Source of the DNA: JBFMCC01 sp034435275
Lineage (GTDB): Bacteria; Chloroflexota; Anaerolineae; Anaerolineales; Villigracilaceae
Assembly (NCBI GenBank): GCA_034435275.1
Contig: DAOTXP010000251.1
Coordinates: 1 to 13,312, forward strand
Direction: 5' to 3'
DNA: 13,312 nucleotides
Under the pieces are notes generated by a model. That model saw nothing but the letters and a program-made list of their open reading frames with translations. It searched no databases and was not told where the DNA came from. Below are positions 7,431 through 12,356 of the stretch, piece by piece. A program made the position numbers and the translations under genes. Position 1 is the stretch's first letter; every line of letters starts with the position of its first letter.

Positions 7431-7455
7431 AAAGCCCCGGCGCGGGGCTTTTTTG
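7431..7455 (+). terminator. Rho-independent terminator after tRNA-Asn
   Basis: The 9-bp stem AAAGCCCCG / CGGGGCTTT (7431-7439 with 7443-7451) with a 3-nt loop is followed by a T-run (7449-7454). It starts 9 nt past the tRNA. Confidence 0.94.
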
Positions 7456-7526
7456 TTGTCCATCATTCACAACAATTGCATGACAAACCTTTGGGGGAGT
7501 TTTGTGAGTGCATAAAATGTTAAAAT

Positions 7527-8237
7527 ATGAACATGGAACGAAGTGACAGGCGAAAAGCACATCCCCTTTTGATGATCCTCGCAGTTGTCCTCTCGTTTGC
7601 CTGCACCCCTCTTGCGCCCGCTGCCTATCCTACCCAGGGACCCGGCTCCGTGGAAACGCTGATAGCGCTGAAGGCCACCGAGGCGGCCGCGCTGACGCAG
7701 ACTGCCCTCGGTCCGCTCACTTTCACCCCCACGCCCGGCCGAATCACGCCGACACCTTCCCAGACCCTTCCTGCAACAGCCACGATGCTGTTCCTGCTCA
7801 AGACCAATACCCCCACACCGTCTCAGACGCCGACGCGGGTGGTTATTCCCACAGTCTGGCCGGACTGGACCAGCGGCGATGTGGTGGACATGCCTCAGGG
7901 CTCTGGCGAGGGAATTGGAGTGACGAAATACTTCAGCAGTCTGGCGCATGTGACGGTCGTGGTCATTCGCACCAACGGCGTCAAACTTCGCAAGTTGCCG
8001 ACCAAGGCGCTTGGCGGCCCCCTCGCGCCGAAGGGGACGATCCTGATTCTGACAGGTTATTGGAACAAGAACGGTGATTTCGGCGCGCCGTGGTCGTTCA
8101 TGAAAGTCATTGCCCCGGACGGCAGGCAATACTGGGTGGGCGGGAATGCCAACGACGATACCAGTCCTACAGCCAGTTTTGCCTTTTACACTCCCCCAGA
8201 GCCAACGGCTACCTTTACTCCCACGCCGACTCCATGA
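7527..8237 (+). CDS. Exported Thr/Pro-rich lipoprotein with SH3-like C-terminal domain (putative)
   Basis: I do not recognise a named protein. The N-terminus has a basic stretch (RRK, residues 8-10), a hydrophobic core (about 13-25) and Cys26 after SFA, a loose lipobox, so it is probably a lipid-anchored surface protein. Residues 60-110 are a low-complexity linker of repeated T-P-T/P-S-Q units. Around residues 145-215 a compact segment (VVVIRTNGVKLRKLP, then APKGTILILTGYW and WSFMKVIAPDGRQYWVGG) resembles bacterial SH3 domains that bind wall or glycan; that assignment is tentative. A second TPTPTP run ends the protein. There is no Shine-Dalgarno; the AT-rich TAAAAT at 7513-7518 may be its -10. 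An alternative ATG lies at 7533. It ends on a bidirectional terminator shared with the minus-strand zinc-ribbon gene. Confidence 0.8.
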   Translation: MNMERSDRRKAHPLLMILAVVLSFACTPLAPAAYPTQGPGSVETLIALKATEAAALTQTALGPLTFTPTPGRITPTPSQTLPATATMLFLLKTNTPTPSQTPTRVVIPTVWPDWTSGDVVDMPQGSGEGIGVTKYFSSLAHVTVVVIRTNGVKLRKLPTKALGGPLAPKGTILILTGYWNKNGDFGAPWSFMKVIAPDGRQYWVGGNANDDTSPTASFAFYTPPEPTATFTPTPTP

Positions 8238-8238
8238 A

Positions 8239-8271
8239 AAAAGAGCGATGCCCGAACGGCATCGCTCTTTT
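8239..8271. terminator. Bidirectional terminator between convergent genes
   Basis: A perfect 14-bp stem (8239-8252 with 8258-8271; AAAAGAGCGATGCC / GGCATCGCTCTTTT) with a 5-nt loop is flanked by an A-run on the left and a T-run on the right. It can therefore terminate the lipoprotein transcript on the + strand and the zinc-ribbon transcript on the minus strand. Confidence 0.93.
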
Positions 8272-8292
8272 AGAACGCGCGATTAACAGGGG

Positions 8293-8559
8293 TTACTCTG
8301 CGCTGGATTTTTCTGCGCTCGGGGCGGCGGGCTTGCTCTCCTCTTTTTTCTTTTTCCCATGCGCGCCCTGCCCGGAGGGAGAGCGGTGATCGGTGGCGTA
8401 GAAGCCCGAGCCTTTGAAGACGATCCCCACCGGCACGATGACTTTGCGCAGGCTGTTCTTACTGCATTCGGGACAACGCTTGAGCGGCGAATCGCTAAAA
8501 GATTGCTGACGTTCGAACTGGACCCCGCACGAGTCACAGCGATAGGTGTAAACAGGCAT
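8293..8559 (-). CDS. FmdB-family zinc ribbon protein
   Basis: The 88-residue protein opens MPVYTYRCDSCG and carries CxxC pairs at C8/C11 and C29/C32, the zinc ribbon of the FmdB regulatory-type family. After the ribbon come SLRKVIVPVGIVFKGSGFYA, a conserved feature of the family, and a charged Lys/Glu tail. The start at 8559 was chosen over an upstream in-frame ATG (8619) because AAGGAG lies 8 nt before it on the minus strand and because the protein then starts exactly at the family N-terminus. A good promoter sits just upstream. The cellular role of this family is poorly defined; a regulatory role was proposed from the founding formamidase operon member. Confidence 0.93.
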   Translation of the reverse strand: MPVYTYRCDSCGVQFERQQSFSDSPLKRCPECSKNSLRKVIVPVGIVFKGSGFYATDHRSPSGQGAHGKKKKEESKPAAPSAEKSSAE

Positions 8560-8590
8560 AGAACTTTCTCCTTGCTTCCAACGAGACGTG

Positions 8591-8619
8591 ATTATAGCGC
8601 GCCCATATACTATGTGCAA
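8591..8619 (-). promoter_or_regulatory. Promoter of the FmdB-type gene (minus strand)
   Basis: Read on the minus strand: TTGCAC (8619-8614), exactly 17 nt, then TATAAT (8596-8591). The predicted start is near 8584, giving a leader of about 25 nt that contains the AAGGAG ribosome site. Confidence 0.88.
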
Positions 8620-8634
8620 GACTTGGACGCCGCG

Positions 8635-8643
8635 TGTTATAAT
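8635..8643 (+). promoter_or_regulatory. Extended -10 promoter of the selenoprotein-trpS pair
   Basis: TGTTATAAT is a perfect extended -10 element. The -35 position (about 8615-8620) overlaps the -35 box of the divergent minus-strand promoter and is not consensus. The predicted start near 8650 leaves a leader of about 20 nt holding GGGAGAGGTG before the ATG at 8670. Confidence 0.65.
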
Positions 8644-8669
8644 TTTCTAACATTTCTGGGAGAGGTGAC

Positions 8670-8912
8670 ATGTTGAAGATTTCCATCGTATATTGCGCGG
8701 TCTGACATTACACGGACCGGGCCGTGAGCCTGGGGACCGACCTGCTCAGACAGTTCGAGGCGCAGATCGAATCGCTGGAACTGATTCCCTCGGACGGAGG
8801 CCGTTTCGAGGTCAGCGTGAACGGGAAGCTTGTCTATTCGAAGCTCCAGACCAAACGTCACGCCGAGCCGGGCGAGGTGGTGGGTCTGGTCAGAAAACTG
8901 GTTCAAGGATAA
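8670..8912 (+). CDS. SelW-like selenoprotein (Rdx family, UGA-encoded selenocysteine)
   Basis: The frame from ATG 8670 has one internal TGA, at 8703-8705, and ends at TAA 8910-8912: 80 residues with Sec at position 12. The N-terminus MLKISIVYCAVU is the beta strand plus CxxU redox motif (C9, U12) of the SelW/SelT/SelH thioredoxin-like family. After the TGA the same frame continues with the family's LLRQFEAQIESLELIP, GGRFEVSVNGKLVYSK and a C-terminal helix GEVVGLVRKLV. GGGAGAGGTG (8658-8667) precedes the ATG. A hairpin at 8713-8739 matches a bacterial SECIS. trpS follows 3 nt later, so they are co-transcribed. Family members are small thiol-selenol oxidoreductases linked to redox defence; the partner is unknown. 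A GTG at 8724 would give a 62-residue fragment lacking the active site and is rejected. The remaining alternative is a nonsense mutation of a CxxC protein. Confidence 0.88.
8713..8739 (+). promoter_or_regulatory. Bacterial SECIS-like hairpin
   Basis: Starting 8 nt after the UGA, CGG (8713-8715) pairs with CCG (8737-8739), and a six-pair upper stem CCGGGC (8717-8722) pairs with GCCTGG (8728-8733, one G-U). The apical loop is CGUGA (8723-8727). The loop starts 17 nt after the UGA and has G in its second position. That fits the known bacterial SECIS pattern (G among the first two loop bases, loop roughly 16-37 nt from the UGA), which SelB binds. An alternative pairing, CACGG/CCGTG at 8711-8726, would place the loop too near the UGA. 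Confidence 0.65.
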
Positions 8913-8915
8913 AGA

Positions 8916-9905
8916 ATGGCAAAAAAGGGACGCGTTTTTTCGGGCGCCCGTCCGACGGGACGCCAGCACCTGGGCAACTACCTGGGCGCGATCCAGAATT
9001 ACGTTGCCTTGCAGAATGACTACGATTGCGTTTACTGCATCGTGGATATTCACGCGCTCACGACCGTGGAGACCACGGAAAACCTCAAGCAGAATACTTA
9101 CGAAATGGCCCTCGACTGGCTGGCCGCAGGCATCCGCCCGGAAGACTCGATCCTGTTCGTCCAGTCGCATGTGCCGCAGGTGATGGAGTTGCATACGCTT
9201 CTATCCATGGTCACACCGCTCGGCAAACTGACCGACCTGCCAACTTTCAAGGAGAAGGTGCGCCAGCAGCCGGATAATGTCAATTATGGTTTGGTAGGTT
9301 ATCCCGTGCTGATGACGGCGGACATCGTGCTCTACAAGACGGATGTGGTGCCGGTCGGCATCGACCAGGCTCCCCATGTGGAGTTTGCGCGCGAGATTGT
9401 GCGCTCGTTCAACTATCGCTACAATACCAAGGTTCTGATCGAGCCGCAGGTCAAGCATACCGAGGTGCTTAAGGTGCTGGGCATTGACGGCAAAGAGAAG
9501 ATGAGCAAGAGCCTGAACAATCATATCGAACTGGCCTCGACGCCTGAGGAGACGCAACAGCGCGTGCGGGAGATGGTCACAGATCCTGCCCGCGTCCGCC
9601 GCAACGACCCGGGCAATCCCGACGTGTGCAACGTGTTCTCGATGCACAAGATTTTTTCCTCGGCCGAGGAAGTCGAGATGATCAACCGCGATTGCCGCAC
9701 CGCCGCACTCGGTTGTGTGGACTGCAAGAAGCTCTTTGCAAAGAATCTGAACAAGCACCTGGAACCATTCCGCGCTAAACGCGCCGAATTGGAAAAGAAG
9801 CCCGGTTATGTGGACGATGTCCTGCATGACGGGGCCGGGCGCGCCCGCGTCATCGCCGAGCAGACGATGAAGGAAGTCCGCCAGGCGATCCGATTGCCGG
9901 AGTGA
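8916..9905 (+). CDS. trpS: Tryptophanyl-tRNA synthetase
   Basis: This class I enzyme charges tRNA-Trp. The HIGH-type motif is RPTGRQHLGNYLGAI (P13-T-G-x-x-H18-L-G-N21) and the KMSKS loop is intact at residues 195-199. Other marks are CIVDIHALT and DVVPVGIDQAPHVEFAREI. The 329 residues match bacterial TrpRS. The ATG follows AAGGA (8905-8909) by 6 nt; that site lies in the last codons of the selenoprotein gene, implying coupling. Residues C238, C260, C267 and C270 form a C-x21-C-x6-C-x2-C array near the anticodon-binding region, very like the four-cysteine [4Fe-4S] site described for Thermotoga maritima TrpRS. No terminator with a T-run follows; the downstream spacer contains repeats. Confidence 0.97.
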   Translation: MAKKGRVFSGARPTGRQHLGNYLGAIQNYVALQNDYDCVYCIVDIHALTTVETTENLKQNTYEMALDWLAAGIRPEDSILFVQSHVPQVMELHTLLSMVTPLGKLTDLPTFKEKVRQQPDNVNYGLVGYPVLMTADIVLYKTDVVPVGIDQAPHVEFAREIVRSFNYRYNTKVLIEPQVKHTEVLKVLGIDGKEKMSKSLNNHIELASTPEETQQRVREMVTDPARVRRNDPGNPDVCNVFSMHKIFSSAEEVEMINRDCRTAALGCVDCKKLFAKNLNKHLEPFRAKRAELEKKPGYVDDVLHDGAGRARVIAEQTMKEVRQAIRLPE

Positions 9906-9913
9906 TTGAGGCG

Positions 9914-9958
9914 TGAAGACGCGACGCTTGCATGCACATGTCGCGTTGTTTGTCTTCA
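9914..9958. repeat. Imperfect palindrome just after trpS
   Basis: The outer arms TGAAGAC (9914-9920) and GTCTTCA (9952-9958) enclose inner arms GCGAC (9921-9925) and GTCGC (9940-9944), with a 7-nt asymmetric bulge on the right. It starts 8 nt after the trpS stop and has no T-run, so it is either a weak 3'-end structure or a degenerate repeat. Confidence 0.5.
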
Positions 9959-10002
9959 TAGTTGCTGTGTTGCCATCATTTCCGGCACTGCGCTGAGCGG
10001 AG

Positions 10003-10085
10003 GCCCTGAGCCTGCCGAAGGGCCGCAGACGAAGCGCAGGCGACTGATCAACCGCCCTTCGTCTCTGCTGCGCTTTGCTCAGGGC
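10003..10085. repeat. Composite REP-like palindromic element between trpS and dtd
   Basis: The 224-nt gene-free spacer 9906-10129 is mostly repeat-like. In this part, outer arms GCCCTGAGC (10003-10011) and GCTCAGGGC (10077-10085) are perfect complements. CGAAGGGC (10016-10023) pairs with GCCCTTCG (10054-10061), and AGACGAAG (10027-10034) with CTTCGTCT (10057-10064), so alternative foldings compete. The core CCCTGAGCCTGCCGAAGGG is a variant of the short CTTCGACAGGCTCAGG-type palindrome seen between genes in many bacterial genomes. Short open frames here are not credible genes. The last 45 nt (10086-10129) is AT-rich and could hold a weak dtd promoter. Confidence 0.7.
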
Positions 10086-10129
10086 GATGGAATGATGAAT
10101 GTTTGCAATAAAGCACTTCATAGTAAAAA

Positions 10130-10567
10130 ATGAGAGTCCTCATCCAGCGAGTTGCCAAAGCCAGTGTCACAGTCGAAGGCCGCGTCATTTCCAAAATTGA
10201 CAAAGGCCTTTTGATTTTATTGGGCGTGGGTCACGGGGACGGGGAGGAGCAGGTCCAGTTTCTGGCGGAGAAGGTTGCAAACCTGCGCATCTTCGAAGAC
10301 GAACAGGGCAAGACTAACCTGTCTGTGCTGGATGTGAAAGGTGAGGCCATCGTCGTTTCGCAGTTCACACTGTATGCCGATGCCCGCAAGGGACGCCGCC
10401 CCTCGTTCACCGACGCGGCGCCGCCCGAAGCCGCCGAACCGCTGGTGAATCGCTTCGTCGAGTTGCTGCGCGGGCACGGGGTCCCGACCCAGAGCGGCAA
10501 GTTCAGGGAGCACATGCTGGTGGAGATCCACAACGACGGGCCGGTCACGGTCTGGCTGGAGAAATAG
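10130..10567 (+). CDS. dtd: D-aminoacyl-tRNA deacylase
   Basis: DTD hydrolyses D-amino acids (and glycine mischarged on tRNA-Ala) from tRNA, an editing step that protects translation. The 145-residue length and both active-site motifs are standard: SQFTLYADARKGRRPSF (from S77) and NDGPVTVWLE (N135-D-G137-P138-V-T140), whose Gly-cisPro pair rejects L-aminoacyl groups. MRVLIQRVAKASVTVEG is the usual N-terminus, which fixes the ATG at 10130; there is no clear Shine-Dalgarno before it. The stop TAG overlaps by one base the GTG of the next gene, so the downstream pair is translationally coupled. Confidence 0.96.
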   Translation: MRVLIQRVAKASVTVEGRVISKIDKGLLILLGVGHGDGEEQVQFLAEKVANLRIFEDEQGKTNLSVLDVKGEAIVVSQFTLYADARKGRRPSFTDAAPPEAAEPLVNRFVELLRGHGVPTQSGKFREHMLVEIHNDGPVTVWLEK

Positions 10568-11079
10568 TGCCTGCGCTGCATGTTCATATGAACCGCACGC
10601 CCAATTCCCTCCAGCGTTTCATTCATCGCATCCTCATGCTGGGACCCGTTTCGGCCTTCCTGGCGCGCGTCCTGGAACCGCTGGACGAATTCTTCATGCG
10701 CCTAACGAAAGGGAAGCATACCGCCACCGAACTGGTCGGCCTGCCCATCATCAAACTCGATACCATCGGCGCGCGCAGCAGACAACTCCGCTCGCATCCG
10801 CTCGTCGGATTACGCGATGGAGACAAGATCGCCATCATCGGTTCGAACTTTGGGAGCAAACATCATCCCGCCTGGGTTCATAACCTGCGCGCCCATCCCG
10901 AATGCGGCGTGCATGCCAATGGACGATTCGGGTATTACATCGCCCGCGAAACCGAGGGGGAGGAACGCGCGAAATACTGGCAACTCGCCCTGTCGCGTTA
11001 CAAGGGTTACGCGGCCTATGAACAGCGCGCCGCCCCGCGCCGCATTGCCGTCATGGTGCTCGAGCCAAAGGTCGAATGA
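10567..11079 (+). CDS. Deazaflavin (F420)-dependent nitroreductase-family protein
   Basis: The 170-residue protein resembles the DDN / F420H2-dependent quinone reductase family (PF04075 type), a split beta-barrel fold. Marks are GARSRQLRSHPLVGLRDGDK, IIGSNFGSKHHPAWVHNL and the following RAHPECGV. Family members use F420H2 to reduce quinones or nitro compounds; some bind other flavins or fatty acids, so cofactor use here is inferred. The N-terminal 40 residues are hydrophobic and basic, perhaps for membrane association. The GTG at 10567 is preferred because GGAG (10558-10561) sits 5 nt before it and it overlaps the dtd stop; an ATG at 10588 lacks a ribosome site. The stop overlaps the next gene by ATGA. 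Confidence 0.88.
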   Translation: MPALHVHMNRTPNSLQRFIHRILMLGPVSAFLARVLEPLDEFFMRLTKGKHTATELVGLPIIKLDTIGARSRQLRSHPLVGLRDGDKIAIIGSNFGSKHHPAWVHNLRAHPECGVHANGRFGYYIARETEGEERAKYWQLALSRYKGYAAYEQRAAPRRIAVMVLEPKVE

Positions 11080-11540
11080 AACACGCGTTTGTGCTTTTGA
11101 TTTTTCTCGCCGCGTGCGTAAATTTCCCTCCTTCTGGGGAGGAGGGGTCGGGGCCGGACCCCGAAATGGAATCAGCCTTCGCGGAAGCACGCGCCAGTCT
11201 CGACCAATTCATCCAACTCCTCGCCAGCCCGAATCCCACGCGTACGTTCGTTGCCCTGAAGGTCCGCTTCACATCGCCGGATGGCGAACAGAACATCTGG
11301 GTGGACAACGTCACCTATGAGGACGGGCGGTTCCACGGCCTGATGGGCGACGACCTCCCCGCCCTGCGGCTCGAATTCGGCGAGAGAGTCGAAGTGCCCG
11401 TCGAGAGCATCCTGGATTGGATGATCGTGGAGGACGGAAAACTGATCGGCGGCTTTACGATTCGCCTTGCCTACTCGCGCATGACCCCCGAAGAAAAACA
11501 ATTCTTTCTGGACGACGCGGGCTACTCGATTGACGAATAA
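11076..11540 (+). CDS. DUF2314-type lipoprotein
   Basis: MKHAFVLLIFLAAC is a compact lipoprotein signal with lipobox L11-A-A-C14, so the mature protein should be membrane-anchored outside the cytoplasm. After a Gly/Pro/Glu linker, residues 30-150 match my memory of the DUF2314 (YegJ-like) family: FVALKVRFTSPDGEQNIWV, DGRFHGLMGDDLP, VPVESILDWMIVEDGKLIGG and FTIRLAYSRMTPEE. Function is unknown; the domain often occurs in immunity-like or stress-linked small proteins. The ATG overlaps the previous gene's TGA by 4 nt, completing a tightly coupled trio with dtd. The 3' end overlaps the minus-strand gene by 19 nt, tail to tail, with no terminator between them. Confidence 0.85.
   Translation: MKHAFVLLIFLAACVNFPPSGEEGSGPDPEMESAFAEARASLDQFIQLLASPNPTRTFVALKVRFTSPDGEQNIWVDNVTYEDGRFHGLMGDDLPALRLEFGERVEVPVESILDWMIVEDGKLIGGFTIRLAYSRMTPEEKQFFLDDAGYSIDE
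11126..11164. repeat. Two GC-rich palindromes inside the lipoprotein linker
   Basis: CCTCC (11127-11131) faces GGAGG (11138-11142), and TCGGGG (11148-11153) faces CCCCGA (11159-11164) across CCGGA. Together they form back-to-back hairpins exactly in the linker codons after the lipobox (residues 18-30). The sequence resembles the CCCTCC...GGGGAGG intergenic repeats of GC-rich genomes; descent from such a repeat is a guess. Confidence 0.4.
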
Positions 11541-12304
11541 CCGCCGCGCCACAATACCGCGTCCAATTGGACCGCCATCACCCCCGCCTCTTTCAAGACC
11601 TCGGCCTGCTCCCGTTTGTAGACTCCGCCTCCGCCGATGACCGGCAGTCCCAGCCGCGCCGCGGCATGGACGACTGCCAGCGTCCGTGGAAACAGCGACG
11701 GGCCGAAGAGCCTTCCTTCGGTCAGTCGTCCGTCGTCTGCGGTCAATTCTCCGCGCGGCGCCGCGAGACTCACCGCCGCCGCGCCCATCTGAATCACAGC
11801 CGGGCCGATTCGCAAAATCTGTTCCTCGGGCAGGCACACGATCAACGGCAGTTCGCCGAGGCACATCTCAATGGCAACCAGAATGATGTCATCGGCCAGC
11901 AGGGGTGCGAAGCCCAGTTCGGCTGCCATCACGTTGTCCATGGACTCCAGTTTCTCGACCATCCGTTGCGTCTCTTCCGGCCTGTCCGCCATCAAGTGGA
12001 CGATGACTGGCAGGGGCGCGTCGGCCCAGCGCGGCGCGTGCTTTTTGACCACAGCCGCAAAGCCGGGATTCGGCAGGCCGGTGTGCAGGAGGAATCCGCC
12101 CGGGTATTCGATCAGCGCCGGTTGCGCGGCCGGCCGCCGCGGCCGCAGGCTGACCGGGTTGGTCACGAACGCGCCGAATGCCTCAGAGACCTCGGAGTTC
12201 TCGAAGAACTCCGAGGTCTGCAAGGCGCGCAAGTCCGGCGCAAAGCCGAGCGTCCCGGCCGCGTTCATCAGAGGCATGCGAAAGTCGAGGTCGCGTTTCG
12301 GCAT
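11522..12304 (-). CDS. Dihydroorotate dehydrogenase-like TIM-barrel protein, active-site residues missing
   Basis: The 260-residue protein follows the class 1 dihydroorotate dehydrogenase plan: MPLMNAAGTLGFA (10-22), GAFVTNPVSLRPRRPA (44-59), LLHTGLPNPG (72-81), GRLFGPSLFPRTLAVV (197-212), LPVIGGGGV (220-228) and AGVMAVQLDAVLWRGG (240-255). The phosphate-binding Gly cluster for FMN therefore remains. The catalytic segment (normally N-x-S-C-P-N) is ELGFAP (129-134), the flavin-contacting Lys in the next strand (V-K-L-x-P) is C157 in IVCLPEE, and the usual Asn-Thr after it is AAPRG (181-185). I infer it is not a working PyrD but a paralogue of unknown role. Residues 29-40 are encoded by a perfect palindrome. 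A TATAAT lies only about 12 nt before the ATG and there is no Shine-Dalgarno, suggesting a leaderless start. Confidence 0.78.
   Translation of the reverse strand: MPKRDLDFRMPLMNAAGTLGFAPDLRALQTSEFFENSEVSEAFGAFVTNPVSLRPRRPAAQPALIEYPGGFLLHTGLPNPGFAAVVKKHAPRWADAPLPVIVHLMADRPEETQRMVEKLESMDNVMAAELGFAPLLADDIILVAIEMCLGELPLIVCLPEEQILRIGPAVIQMGAAAVSLAAPRGELTADDGRLTEGRLFGPSLFPRTLAVVHAAARLGLPVIGGGGVYKREQAEVLKEAGVMAVQLDAVLWRGGYSSIE
12187..12219. repeat. Perfect palindromic element inside the DHOD-like gene
   Basis: A perfect 15-bp arm AGACCTCGGAGTTCT (12187-12201) faces its exact complement (12205-12219) across a 3-nt CGA loop. It is in frame in the minus-strand gene, encoding residues 29-40 (QTSEFFENSEVS), between the N-terminal GTLGFAPDLRAL and the next conserved strand GAFVTNP. 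There is no T-run in either direction. Confidence 0.88.
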
Positions 12305-12315
12305 GGTGTAAAATG

Positions 12316-12321
12316 ATTATA
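12316..12321 (-). promoter_or_regulatory. -10 box of the DHOD-like gene (minus strand)
   Basis: On the minus strand TATAAT reads 12321 to 12316, directly after TG. The -35 position lacks a good match. Transcription would start about 5 nt before the ATG at 12304, consistent with a leaderless mRNA. The spacer 12305-12356 must also carry the divergent purB promoter, which I cannot place with confidence. Confidence 0.5.
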
Positions 12322-12356
12322 CAGGCAACCACCAATTCCCGATTTATCGATTCCCA

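Noticed and set aside
8560..8619. 20-codon extension of the FmdB-type protein
   Set aside because: It would cover the gene's own promoter; AAGGAG and the conserved MPVYTY start support 8559.
8623..8643. TTGGAC (8623-8628) as -35 for the selenoprotein promoter
   Set aside because: Only 9 nt from TATAAT; the extended -10 TG is the better explanation.
8359..8676. 105-residue + strand frame across the FmdB-type gene and the divergent promoters
   Set aside because: Shadow frame; it covers two promoters and the opposite-strand zinc ribbon.
8724..8912. A 62-residue GTG-started gene
   Set aside because: It is the 3' part of the UGA-containing SelW-like frame; the true start is ATG 8670 with a ribosome site and the redox motif.
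9906..10133. 75-residue frame between trpS and dtd
   Set aside because: It spans palindromic repeats, shows no family features and has no ribosome site.
11567..12316. 249-residue + strand frame opposite the DHOD-like gene
   Set aside because: His/Arg/Gln-rich shadow translation; the minus-strand frame has recognisable TIM-barrel motifs.
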